The position numbers and the translations under genes are program-made. A stretch of 64,000 bases of DNA, taken from positions 7,501-71,500 of the forward strand of contig JADJZE010000022.1 of NCBI GenBank assembly GCA_016719405.1, read 5' to 3'. Of this stretch, positions 52,878-61,743 are shown one piece after another. How positions within the stretch are numbered: position 1 is the stretch's first letter; every line of letters starts with the position of its first letter. Source of the DNA: Candidatus Aalborgicola lynettensis. Its GTDB lineage: Bacteria > Pseudomonadota > Gammaproteobacteria > Burkholderiales > Burkholderiaceae_C. Below the pieces are notes generated by a model. It was given only the letters and a program-made list of their open reading frames with translations. It searched no databases and was not told the origin of the DNA.

Positions 52878-53942
52878 TTATTGAACGGTTTGCGCCAACT
52901 CACCACGGGCGTATTCACCCGCCATCACCTGCAGACTCTTGCCTTTGATTTTAGGGGCCTGGCCTTCGCAACCAAACTCCAGATAACGCTGCTTGCAAAT
53001 GGCCTTGGCGGCTTCGCGGGCGGGTTTGAGCCATTCGCGGGCGTCGAACTTATCGGGGTTTTCGGCCAGAAACTTGCGCACGGCGCCGGTCATGGACAGA
53101 CGGATGTCGGTGTCGATGTTGATTTTGCGCACGCCGTACTTGATGGCTTCCTGAATTTCCTCGACCGGCACGCCGTAGGTCTCTTTCATCGCGCCGCCAT
53201 ACTGGTTGATGATGGCCAGCAGGTCTTGCGGCACGCTGGAGGACCCATGCATCACCAGGTGGGTATTGGGGATGCGCTTGTTGATTTCTTTGACACGGCT
53301 GATGGCCAGAATATCGCCGGTGGGCTTGCGGCTGAACTTGTAGGCACCGTGGCTGGTGCCAATGGCAATGGCCAGGGCGTCGAGTTGGGTGGCCTTGACG
53401 AAGGTGGCGGCCTCCTCGGGGTCGGTCAGCATCTGGCTGTGGTCGAGCTTGCCTTCGGCGCCAATGCCGTCTTCCTCACCGGCATCACCGGTTTCGAGGT
53501 TGCCCAGGCAGCCGAGTTCACCTTCCACGGTCACGCCACTCTTGTGTGCCATTTCGACCACTTTGCGGGTGACTTCGACGTTGTAGTCAAAGCTGGAGGG
53601 GGTTTTGCCGTCTTCCATCAGCGAACCGTCCATCATGACCGAGCCAAAGCCCAGACCAATGGCGCCTTCACAGACCTTGGGGCTGGTGCCGTGGTCCTGG
53701 TGCATGACCAGCGGGATGTGGGGGTAGGCCTCGCAAGCAGCCAAAATCAGGTGCTTGATGAAGGGTTCACCCGCATACTTGCGCGCACCCGCGCTGGCTT
53801 GCAGGATGACGGGGGCACCTACCTCATCGGCAGCAGCCATTACGGCTTGAACCTGCTCCAAATTGTTGACGTTAAACGCCGGAATACCGTAGCCATTGGC
53901 GGCGGCATGGTCCAGCAACTCGCGCATCGATACGAGGGCCAT
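52878..53942 (-). CDS. fba: Class II fructose-1,6-bisphosphate aldolase
   Basis: 354 residues. Metal-dependent aldolase of glycolysis/gluconeogenesis: MALVSMRELLDHAAANGYGI, the zinc-binding LVMHQDHGTSPKVCEGAIG, VEGELGCLGNLETGDAGEED, AIGTSHGAYKF and LVMHGSSSVPQDLL, and GVRKINIDTDIRLSMTGAVR. The Calvin-type (class IIB) length suits this lineage. Follows pyk with a 111-base gap. Confidence 0.96.
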   Translation of the reverse strand: MALVSMRELLDHAAANGYGIPAFNVNNLEQVQAVMAAADEVGAPVILQASAGARKYAGEPFIKHLILAACEAYPHIPLVMHQDHGTSPKVCEGAIGLGFGSVMMDGSLMEDGKTPSSFDYNVEVTRKVVEMAHKSGVTVEGELGCLGNLETGDAGEEDGIGAEGKLDHSQMLTDPEEAATFVKATQLDALAIAIGTSHGAYKFSRKPTGDILAISRVKEINKRIPNTHLVMHGSSSVPQDLLAIINQYGGAMKETYGVPVEEIQEAIKYGVRKINIDTDIRLSMTGAVRKFLAENPDKFDAREWLKPAREAAKAICKQRYLEFGCEGQAPKIKGKSLQVMAGEYARGELAQTVQ

Positions 53943-54053
53943 TTTTGCATTCTCCTGGGAAGTTGGTAACCGTTTGGTAACTTGTACCGTTGGCGAATTT
54001 TAACCGTGCCCAGAAAACACCCGCCAAGCAGCCCGGCGGCCCAGCCAACCGGT

Positions 54054-55487
54054 TTAACTGACGCGGCAAATCTTGAGCATATTGGTGCCACCCGGCGACC
54101 CCATGGGCTCTCCGCAGGTAATGGCATACACATCGCCAGATTGAACGATACCGCGCGCTTTGAGATGGCTTTCGGCTTCATGCAGCGCGGTATCCCGATC
54201 TGCGCTGGTATCCACAAACAGGGGACGCACATTGCGGTACAAGGCCATTTTGCGTTGGGTGGCTACTTTGGATGTCAATGCATAAATGGGAACCCGAATC
54301 AAATGCCTGCTCATCCACAGTGCGGTGGAGCCGCTGTCCGTCATGGCGACAATGGCTTTGGCGCCCAAATGGTGGGCGGTAAACAGCGCCCCCATGGCAA
54401 TAGTCTGGTCGATGCGGGTAAAGACCTTGCCAGTAAAGTCCGCTTCGAGTTCAAAGTCTTCGTGGCCTTCTGCTGCGTGGCATATTTTGGCCATTTCAAC
54501 AATGGTCTCCAGCGGGTATTTGCCGGCTGCCGTTTCGGCCGACAGCATGACCGCATCGGTACCGTCCAGCACGGCATTGGCCACATCGCTGACCTCGGCG
54601 CGGGTGGGCACCGGGTTGGTAATCATCGACTCCATCATTTGGGTGGCGGTAATGACCACACGATCGTGTTCGCGCGCCAGTTTGATCATGCGTTTTTGCA
54701 AACCCGGCACGATGGCGTTGCCCACCTCTACGGCCAGGTCACCCCGCGCAACCATGATGCCGTCACTAGCAAGCAAAATTTCTTCCAACCGTGGAATGGC
54801 TTCGGCGCGCTCAATCTTGGCAATCAGGCCTGGCTTGTGGTTGTATTCGGCGGCTGCCACGTTGCACAACTGGCGCGCCATTTCCATGTCGGTTGCATTT
54901 TTGGGAAAACTCACGGCCACGTAGTCGGCCTGGAAACTCATGGCCGTGCGGATGTCTTCCATGTCTTTGCCGGTCAGGGCGGGCGCTGTTAGCCCGCCAC
55001 CCTGCTTGTTAATACCCTTGTTGTTGGACAGCTCACCGCCGAGCTTGACCGTGGTATGCACCTGCTCGCCCTTCACCGCATCCACAGTAATCACAATCAG
55101 GCCGTCATTGAGCAACAGAATATCGCCAGCCTTGACCTCGCGTGGCAGCGCTTTGTAGTCAAGGCCCACGGCGTCAATATCCCCAAGCTCGGTACGCGCC
55201 GCGTCGAGAATGAATTTCTGCCCCGGCTCCAGGAACACCTTGCCCTGGGCGAACTTGCCAACCCGAATTTTTGGCCCCTGGAGGTCAGCCATGATCGCCA
55301 CCTCGCGCCCGGCCCGCTGCGCCGCATCGCGCACCAGACGGGCACGGTCAATGTGGTCTTGCGCCGTCCCGTGGCTGAAATTCAGCCGAACCACATTGAC
55401 CCCCGCTCGTATCATTTTCTCCAGCATGGCTGGGTCACTGGATGCGGGCCCAAGGGTGGCGACGATTTTGGTAGCGCGGCGTGGCAT
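54054..55487 (-). CDS. pyk: Pyruvate kinase
   Basis: 477 residues from ATG 55487 (MPRRATKIVATLGPASSDPA). Converts PEP and ADP to pyruvate and ATP. VVRLNFSHGTAQDH, MADLQGPKIRVGKF, KIERAEAIPRLEEILLASDG, MVARGDLAVEVG, and the signature ITATQMMESMITNPVPTRAEV (split here only by the reading). The C-terminal regulatory domain ends RGIVQSGDVYAITCGEPMGS. A longer frame upstream is not supported. Confidence 0.96.
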   Translation of the reverse strand: MPRRATKIVATLGPASSDPAMLEKMIRAGVNVVRLNFSHGTAQDHIDRARLVRDAAQRAGREVAIMADLQGPKIRVGKFAQGKVFLEPGQKFILDAARTELGDIDAVGLDYKALPREVKAGDILLLNDGLIVITVDAVKGEQVHTTVKLGGELSNNKGINKQGGGLTAPALTGKDMEDIRTAMSFQADYVAVSFPKNATDMEMARQLCNVAAAEYNHKPGLIAKIERAEAIPRLEEILLASDGIMVARGDLAVEVGNAIVPGLQKRMIKLAREHDRVVITATQMMESMITNPVPTRAEVSDVANAVLDGTDAVMLSAETAAGKYPLETIVEMAKICHAAEGHEDFELEADFTGKVFTRIDQTIAMGALFTAHHLGAKAIVAMTDSGSTALWMSRHLIRVPIYALTSKVATQRKMALYRNVRPLFVDTSADRDTALHEAESHLKARGIVQSGDVYAITCGEPMGSPGGTNMLKICRVS

Positions 55488-55676
55488 AAGGGTGTTTCCT
55501 TCGTGGTGAAGCGCCATTCTCACATGGTTCCGACCGCCTTTGTTACAAACCAACGTCACACACAAATTACCGCCCCACGGGACGCTGCTACCGGTGTAAC
55601 TACTGCTTTTGCCTTTGCCCAAGATGTGGTTGAATGTTGCAATCTGACCCGTGAACGCTGTTCACCCCAACATGCC

Positions 55677-56627
55677 ATGAACCAACCTGAATTACCCCTC
55701 GTTGATTTGCTCGACGACACCCATGGCAAACCCAAACTGTTGGTGGTGGATGACCAGCCCATCAACATCCAGGTCATGTACCAGGCGTTTGCCGGGGAAT
55801 GCCAGGTGTTCATGGCAACCAGTGGCGCGCAAGCCCTTAGCATCTGCAAAAGCAACCCGCCTGACCTGGTGCTGCTCGATGTGGTGATGCCAGGCATGGA
55901 TGGCTTTGAAGTCTGCACCCAACTCAAGGCGGATGAAGCCACCCGCAACATCCCCGTGATGTTTGTCACCGCCCATACCGACTCGGCCCAGGAAACGCAT
56001 GGGCTAAGCATTGGTGCCGTGGACTTTATTGCCAAGCCAGTCAATCCGGCGGTAGTCCGCGCACGCGTCAAAACCCAGCTGACACTGAAATTCCAGTCTG
56101 ATTTGCTGCGCAAACTGGTGTTCCTGGACGGTTTGTCTGGCGTTTACAACCGACGCTACTTCGATCAACAGTTCGCCATCGAGTGGGCGCGCGCCACCCG
56201 CAGCACTGCACCGCTGTCCGTGCTCATGATTGATGTCGATTACTTCAAAGCCTTTAACGACCGCTACGGCCACCAGGCCGGAGACGACTGCCTGCGCCAG
56301 ATTGCGGTGGCGCTGAAGATCACCCTTAAACGCCCCGCAGATCTGGTTGCCCGCTACGGCGGTGAAGAGTTCGCGTGCATATTGCCGGATACAGCACTCG
56401 ACGATGCCATCATGCTCGCCAAAGACATGGAGGCCCGCGTGCGCGATTTGCAAATCAAACACGAAACATCCGAAATAGCAGGAAAAACCGCTTCGGTCAG
56501 TATCGGCGTAGCCACACGTACCGTTGATTCACAGGGTGACGCAACGGCCCTGCTGGGCATGGCCGATGCACAGCTCTACCAGGCCAAACAGGCTGGTCGT
56601 GCGCGGGTTCTTGGAAAGCTGCTGTAG
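55677..56627 (+). CDS. Response-regulator diguanylate cyclase (REC-GGDEF)
   Basis: 316 residues from ATG 55677. Receiver at about 20-135 with phosphoacceptor Asp68 (VLLDVVMPGMDG) and Lys120. GGDEF domain at 145-315 with LTLKFQSDLLRKLVFLDGLS, DVDYFKAFNDRYGH and the active-site YGGEEF (228-232). An inhibitory I-site RPAD (219-222) sits exactly five residues before it, so product inhibition is expected. Makes cyclic-di-GMP. Convergent with cheB (22-base gap). Confidence 0.93.
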   Translation: MNQPELPLVDLLDDTHGKPKLLVVDDQPINIQVMYQAFAGECQVFMATSGAQALSICKSNPPDLVLLDVVMPGMDGFEVCTQLKADEATRNIPVMFVTAHTDSAQETHGLSIGAVDFIAKPVNPAVVRARVKTQLTLKFQSDLLRKLVFLDGLSGVYNRRYFDQQFAIEWARATRSTAPLSVLMIDVDYFKAFNDRYGHQAGDDCLRQIAVALKITLKRPADLVARYGGEEFACILPDTALDDAIMLAKDMEARVRDLQIKHETSEIAGKTASVSIGVATRTVDSQGDATALLGMADAQLYQAKQAGRARVLGKLL

Positions 56628-56649
56628 CGTTCGAACGCCACTCCGGCCG

Positions 56650-57711
56650 TCAGGCGCGGGAGTCGAACTGCATGATGGCACGCGCCATTTGATCCAATGG
56701 CAGCACATCGTCCACCGCCTGCAACTTGATGGCTTCTTTGGGCATGCCGAACACCACACAGGTTTCCTCGTTTTGCGCAATGGTGCGTGCACCACCATCG
56801 TGCAACACTTTCATGCCACGGGCACCATCGTCTCCCATGCCGGTCAAGATCATGCCCAGCACATCACGCCCAGCACACTCTGAGGCCGATCGAAACAATA
56901 CGTCCACTGACGGCTTGTGCCGATTGACCGGCGGGCCATCGGCCACCCTGACAAAATATTGCCCCGCATTTTTTTGCAACTGCATGTGCAAGCCACCGGG
57001 TGCGATCAGCACCAAACCGCGCTCCAGGCGGTCTCCATCCTTGGCTTCACGCACCTCCATGGAACAAATACCGTCCAACCGCTTGGCATACATGGCTGTA
57101 AATTTTTCTGGCATATGCTGGGTAATCGCAATGCCAGGCGCATCCGCCGGGAGACTGGTCAAGACCAATTCCAGCGCCTGAGTCCCCCCAGTCGAACTAC
57201 CAATGACAACCGGTTTGTTCATGGCGAAGGCATGCACCGAGCTGAGTACCGACGCTTTTTGCCCACCTGGCTTGGGCGATGGCCAGTCGACAGACGGTGC
57301 GCGCCCGCGCGGTTTGGATTTGGCGGCAGTTTTCAGCGTCTGAATCATCTCTCGGCGTGAATCCTCCAGATACTGTTTCAATCCCAACTTCGGTTTTGCA
57401 AGAACCGCCACTGCCCCCGACGCCAGGGCTTCAAGGGCGACTTTGCTGCCTTCGGTCGAGAGCGTGGAACAAATCACGGTCGGGATTGGGCTGCTTGCCA
57501 TGATCTGACGCAAAAACGTCAACCCGTCCATACCTGGCATTTCAATATCGAGCAAAAGCACATCGGGCGGATTCTTGCGAATCATGTCCATGGCCAGCAG
57601 CGGGTTGGGCGCGCTACCGATCAGTTCAATCTCCGCATTGCCTGAAAGCATGTGCGCCAGGGCCTGGCGCACCACGGCCGAGTCATCCACCACAAAAACT
57701 TTAACGCCCAT
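56650..57711 (-). CDS. cheB: CheB, chemotaxis protein-glutamate methylesterase
   Basis: 353 residues. Receiver domain with Asp55 (VLLLDIEMPGMDG) and Lys106, a basic linker, and the methylesterase domain with catalytic Ser173 (GSSTGG), His199 (QHMP) and Asp294/295 (GMGDDGA). Removes methyl groups from receptors and is activated by CheA phosphorylation. Follows cheR on the same strand. Confidence 0.96.
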   Translation of the reverse strand: MGVKVFVVDDSAVVRQALAHMLSGNAEIELIGSAPNPLLAMDMIRKNPPDVLLLDIEMPGMDGLTFLRQIMASSPIPTVICSTLSTEGSKVALEALASGAVAVLAKPKLGLKQYLEDSRREMIQTLKTAAKSKPRGRAPSVDWPSPKPGGQKASVLSSVHAFAMNKPVVIGSSTGGTQALELVLTSLPADAPGIAITQHMPEKFTAMYAKRLDGICSMEVREAKDGDRLERGLVLIAPGGLHMQLQKNAGQYFVRVADGPPVNRHKPSVDVLFRSASECAGRDVLGMILTGMGDDGARGMKVLHDGGARTIAQNEETCVVFGMPKEAIKLQAVDDVLPLDQMARAIMQFDSRA

Positions 57712-57839
57712 ACTGTGTACCTTGATTTGCCATGCCAGTTTTCAGGACCGGCGTCACGCAGTCCGGCTGGCACACATGCGACCTGCTTTCGCAATCTGCT
57801 CTCATGCCGTTTTGCGAAACGCCCCTGGTTGAACCGGCG

Positions 57840-58619
57840 TCAGTGGCGTCTTGCACGCAACCCTGCCCTCTGCTGTGCCGAGAAAAACAGACCTCCGGGC
57901 TTAAGCATCGCCAACACCCTATCCACCACATCTATTTTGGTTGGCGGATCAAAATAGATCAGAACGTTGCGCAAGAAGATCACATCAAAAGGTCCCAAAC
58001 CACTAAACGGTTTGCACAAATTCAACTGCCCAAACTGAACCCGCGCCAGCAATTTGTCCTGAATTTTTGACTGTCCTTCAGAATCGCCCTCCCCGCGCAA
58101 ACAGTAACGGCGCAAACGCTCTGGCGAAACCTCCCTCAAGCGGTCTTGGGGATAAATCCCTTCTTTGGCACTCAAAAGCACACGGTGACTGATGTCGGTA
58201 GCGAGGATCGACCAATCCGGACCGATCTTGCCTGCAATTTGCATGTCCGACAACAGCATGGCGGTGCTGTACGCCTCGTCACCAAAGGACGAGGCAGCAC
58301 TCCAGATCGCAATGGGCGCCTTGCTGCGCGAACCGGCCAACTCGCGCTCCAACAACTCGTAGTGTTTGGGTTCACGAAAAAAATAGGTTTCATTGGTAGT
58401 GAGTAAATCGACTGCCATCTGAAACTCAGCCGCCTGCGAGTCATCCTGCAGCAACGCGATGTAGTCGGCAAAACCATCCAAGCGCAATTTTTGAATACGT
58501 GGAGCCAGGCGCGATTGAATCAATGATTTTTTGGAATCGTTGTACGACAAACCAACGGCTTCGTACATGATGGCGCTGATCTGCTTGAACTGGCTATCGC
58601 TGAAAGGGATTGTGGCCAC
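57840..58619 (-). CDS. cheR: CheR, chemotaxis protein methyltransferase, with a C-terminal frameshift
   Basis: 259 residues as written. N-terminal helical domain (ISAIMYEAVGLSYNDSKKSL), TNETYFFREPKHYELL, and SAM-binding IAIWSAASSFGDEAYSTAML, where Ser replaces the usual Cys/Gly. Then RNVLIYFDPPTKIDVVDRVL. After LKPGGLFF the frame runs into SAQQRAGLRARRH and stops. One extra T in the T5 run (coding strand; 57883-57887) would give LFFLGTAEGRVACKTPLTPV, the normal CheR end, and a stop at 57802. Either a sequencing error or a genuine lesion that removes the last 30 residues. Confidence 0.9.
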   Translation of the reverse strand: MATIPFSDSQFKQISAIMYEAVGLSYNDSKKSLIQSRLAPRIQKLRLDGFADYIALLQDDSQAAEFQMAVDLLTTNETYFFREPKHYELLERELAGSRSKAPIAIWSAASSFGDEAYSTAMLLSDMQIAGKIGPDWSILATDISHRVLLSAKEGIYPQDRLREVSPERLRRYCLRGEGDSEGQSKIQDKLLARVQFGQLNLCKPFSGLGPFDVIFLRNVLIYFDPPTKIDVVDRVLAMLKPGGLFFSAQQRAGLRARRH

Positions 58620-58628
58620 GGGGTTGAA

Positions 58629-60599
58629 TCAGTATGCGTCGATCGAAGCGCCCAGACGGCGTGAGCGTGTCCCCGCATGTGAACCCGCCTTGCTGTGCAT
58701 TGGAATTTCCTCCTCGCCAATATTAAAAAATGCAATGCTCTGCTGCAACTGTTCCGCTTGCCCGGAAAGTTCTACACTGGTCGCTGCCAGTTCTTCCGAG
58801 GCACTGGCATTTTGCTGTGTTGCTTGCGACAACTGCCCCATGGCCCCGCCAATTTGTGCCACGCTCTCACTTTGCTCGGCACTCACGGCCGCAATTTCCT
58901 GCACCAGTTCGCTGGTTTTTTGAATGCTGGGGACAATTTCCTGGAGCAACTTGCCCGCACGCTCTGCTGTATTGACGCTGCTGGCGGCCAGGTCGCCAAT
59001 TTCTTTCGCCGCCTCCTGGCTTCTTTCGGCCAACTTGCGCACCTCTGCCGCCACCACCGCAAATCCTTTTCCATGTTCACCCGCGCGTGCGGCTTCGATG
59101 GCCGCGTTGAGCGCCAATAGGTTGGTTTGGTAGGCAATGTCATCGACGATACCAATTTTGGCCGCAATTTTTTTCATGGCGATCACCGTCTGGCTCACCG
59201 CACCACCGCCATCCACGGCCTCCTTGCTGGTTTTGGTCGCCATGCCGTCGGTGACTTTGGCGTTGTCGCTGTTTTGACTGATGGAGGCGCTCATGGAGTC
59301 AATCTGCGCAGTCGTTTCTTCCACGCTGGCCGCCTGCTCACTGGCGGCCTGACTCAAACTTTGTGCCGTGGCAGAAACCTGGTTGGCAGCACCCGTTAAC
59401 GCGTCGGCGGCCGCGCGCACCTCACCCAGTACGCGGGTGAGGTTTTCCGCCGTGGCGTTGGCACTGTCTTTGACTTGCCCAAACAGGCCCTGGTAATCGC
59501 GCGCAATACGCGCGGTGAGATCCCCATCGGCAAATTTTTGCATCAGTTGGGCAACCTCGGTCAGGCCGCTCTCCGCAGTATCCAGCAAACGGTTTAACCC
59601 CTCGCCCATCGTCAGAAAAAACCCGAACTTGCCGACCAAATTGACACGCTCAGACATGACACCCCGGGCCGCCGCATTGACAATCGCGTCGACCTCGCGC
59701 TCGGCGTCCAGCGTAACGGTGCGGTCTTCCCACTCGGCCACAGCACCAAGCCGAACACCGTTGGCGTCAATGACAGGATTGGCCGTCACCCGCAAGCTGC
59801 GTGGCCCCACTTTGACATTGAATACATGCGCAGACCGCAAATTGTTAAGCATGGCCACTTGACGCGATGGCTCGGTGTGGAAGCCGTCAATCTTCATGCC
59901 CACCAGATTCTCGGCACGAAAATCCCTGAACCGGGCACGCATGTCCTGCTCGGCATCGCGCATGATTTTGAAAGCTGCTGCATTGGCATACACAATTTCA
60001 CGCTCGATATTGGAGATCATCATCGCCGTGGTGGAACAATCCAGAGCAATTTTGATGCGCAAGTTCTCAGCAGCAACCTGTTGTTCGCGGGCGTAGGATT
60101 CCTGCTTTTCAGCGGCAGCACGCGCCTCCTGCAAGGCCTTCTCTTCCAGACTCATCAAGGACTGGTTGGTGCGCTCCAGCGACTGGCTAAACATACCCCG
60201 CATGCCCACTTGCTGCGCCATGCGGAAATACTTGGCCTGACTGGCGTATTGCAGGGCGGTGGCCTGCTCACGAAAGCATGCTTCGAGTTGGTCCAGCATG
60301 TCGTTCATATCCCAGCAGAGGCTGTGGAAACGGCCTTTTTCAGGAATATTGCTGATGCGTCGCGCAAAACTGCCATGTGCCACATCGCGCGTCATGTCCT
60401 GCACTGCGTTGATGTAGTGTTCGGCCTGCCCCATATTGCGCATCCACACTGCCAGCAACACCAAGGCCGCCACCAACCACACCAGCGCGACCAGTGAGAA
60501 CCCGTACTGCCACCATTGCAGGCCAGCCCCCAACACCACCAGGGTGCCCATGCCACCGCCGTATTTCAATCCATCAGAGGGAAAGGACGAATTGTTCAT
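58629..60599 (-). CDS. Methyl-accepting chemotaxis protein with PAS domain
   Basis: 656 residues. N-terminal hydrophobic hairpin (about 17-53: WWQYGFSLVALVWLVAALVL) without a periplasmic domain, then HAMP-like and coiled-coil helices, a PAS domain (about 185-305, MISNIEREIVYANAAAFKIM), a HAMP-like stretch with KFADGDLTARIARDY, and an MA signalling domain whose tip is NLLALNAAIEAARAGEHGKG. The MA domain is almost identical to that of the receptor at 61744. A cytoplasmic signal is sensed; the ligand is unknown. Confidence 0.93.
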   Translation of the reverse strand: MNNSSFPSDGLKYGGGMGTLVVLGAGLQWWQYGFSLVALVWLVAALVLLAVWMRNMGQAEHYINAVQDMTRDVAHGSFARRISNIPEKGRFHSLCWDMNDMLDQLEACFREQATALQYASQAKYFRMAQQVGMRGMFSQSLERTNQSLMSLEEKALQEARAAAEKQESYAREQQVAAENLRIKIALDCSTTAMMISNIEREIVYANAAAFKIMRDAEQDMRARFRDFRAENLVGMKIDGFHTEPSRQVAMLNNLRSAHVFNVKVGPRSLRVTANPVIDANGVRLGAVAEWEDRTVTLDAEREVDAIVNAAARGVMSERVNLVGKFGFFLTMGEGLNRLLDTAESGLTEVAQLMQKFADGDLTARIARDYQGLFGQVKDSANATAENLTRVLGEVRAAADALTGAANQVSATAQSLSQAASEQAASVEETTAQIDSMSASISQNSDNAKVTDGMATKTSKEAVDGGGAVSQTVIAMKKIAAKIGIVDDIAYQTNLLALNAAIEAARAGEHGKGFAVVAAEVRKLAERSQEAAKEIGDLAASSVNTAERAGKLLQEIVPSIQKTSELVQEIAAVSAEQSESVAQIGGAMGQLSQATQQNASASEELAATSVELSGQAEQLQQSIAFFNIGEEEIPMHSKAGSHAGTRSRRLGASIDAY

Positions 60600-61092
60600 A
60601 GCTGATTCCTTTTTGGCTCAAGATATTGGTCACTAGGTTCAGGGACGCGGCACAGGCGTCACGTGGGCCGGCACGCCGCTCTTCATCCAGCATGATCCGA
60701 TACAAATCGGATACCGCAGAAACAGCGCCCCGCGAAGGTTTGCGCCGTACCGAAAAGTAACCCTCAACATTTCCCTGCAAGTCGCGATTGGCGGTTACGT
60801 TCGCGTTGACCCAGTAAAAGCCACCGTCTTTGGACATATTTTTGACATAGGCAAATATTTCGTCGCCATTCGCCAGGGTGTCCCATAGCAGCTTGAACAC
60901 ACCCCGGGGCATGTCGGGATGCCGAATCAGGTTGTGCGGTGCCCCCAACAACTCCCTTTCGGCAAAACCGGAAAATTCAATGAATATGCGGTTGCAGTAA
61001 CTGATGCGGCCCTTCAAATCGGTCTTGGAGACGATGAAATCATCCTCCCGCATGAGCCGCTCCTGCTGGGTCGGTGTGACTTTGTACTTCAT
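60574..61092 (-). CDS. Single PAS domain protein (Aer-like)
   Basis: 172 residues from ATG 61092. The PAS fold resembles the Aer oxygen/redox sensor: FIVSKTDLKGRISYCNRIFI, FSGFAERELLGAPHNLIRHP, DMPRGVFKLLWDTLANGDEI and GGFYWVNANVTANRD. There is no signalling domain. It overlaps the start of the receptor gene at 60599 by 26 bases, so the two are co-translated and may work together as a split receptor (inference). Closely related to the first PAS domain of the receptor at 61744. Confidence 0.88.
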   Translation of the reverse strand: MKYKVTPTQQERLMREDDFIVSKTDLKGRISYCNRIFIEFSGFAERELLGAPHNLIRHPDMPRGVFKLLWDTLANGDEIFAYVKNMSKDGGFYWVNANVTANRDLQGNVEGYFSVRRKPSRGAVSAVSDLYRIMLDEERRAGPRDACAASLNLVTNILSQKGISYEQFVLSL

Positions 61093-61210
61093 ATGCTTAC
61101 CCCTCTGACATTGCGCAATGCGAGCGCCCGTGCATGTGTCTGTGCATGTGCCAGCCATGCAATGGTGAAACGGGTCAAAAGTGTGCGGCGGCTGCGATCC
61201 ACGAAGCGAC

Positions 61211-61732
61211 TCACGCCGTATGGGCGGCAATAATGGCCGCCATGTCGTCCACGCTCAAAGCCTTGTCGGTGTCGATAATGGGCATGAAGTTTTTGCCCAC
61301 TTTCCCGACACCGAGAATGAATTCCCGGGCAATGCTGGTCCCAAAGCTCGGAGTGGGCTCAATTTCGGCGGATGAAATATCGACAACCTCACTCACGGCG
61401 TCCACCATCAGCCCCAACTCGATATGCTCCCCGTCGCGCCCGGCGTCGAAAATCACAATACAGGTCTTTTTCCCAATTTGGACTTTGGAGCGACCAAATC
61501 GCGACTGCAAGTCAATCACCGGAACCACAGCACCGCGCAGGTTAATGACCCCCTGAACAAAATCCGGCATCAAGGGAACCGTGGTCATGGCCGTGTGTTG
61601 AATGATTTCGCGCACGGTGCGAATATCCATCGCAAACACTTCATCGCCCAACGTAAAAGTCAGGTACTGCAATGCAGCATCCACGGATGTAGCATTGCCT
61701 TCTGGAGATGGAACCTGCTTGTAGTCGCTCAT
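61211..61732 (-). CDS. cheW: CheW coupling protein
   Basis: 173 residues from ATG 61732 (MSDYKQVPSPEG); a TTG at 61747 overlapping the previous stop is less likely. QYLTFTLGDEVFAMDIRTVR, REIIQHTAMTTVPLMPDFVQ, GVINLRGAVVPVIDLQSRFG and GLMVDAVSEVVDI are the CheW motifs. Bridges CheA and the receptors at the array. Encoded between the two receptors. Confidence 0.95.
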   Translation of the reverse strand: MSDYKQVPSPEGNATSVDAALQYLTFTLGDEVFAMDIRTVREIIQHTAMTTVPLMPDFVQGVINLRGAVVPVIDLQSRFGRSKVQIGKKTCIVIFDAGRDGEHIELGLMVDAVSEVVDISSAEIEPTPSFGTSIAREFILGVGKVGKNFMPIIDTDKALSVDDMAAIIAAHTA

Positions 61733-61743
61733 GATCCAATCGC

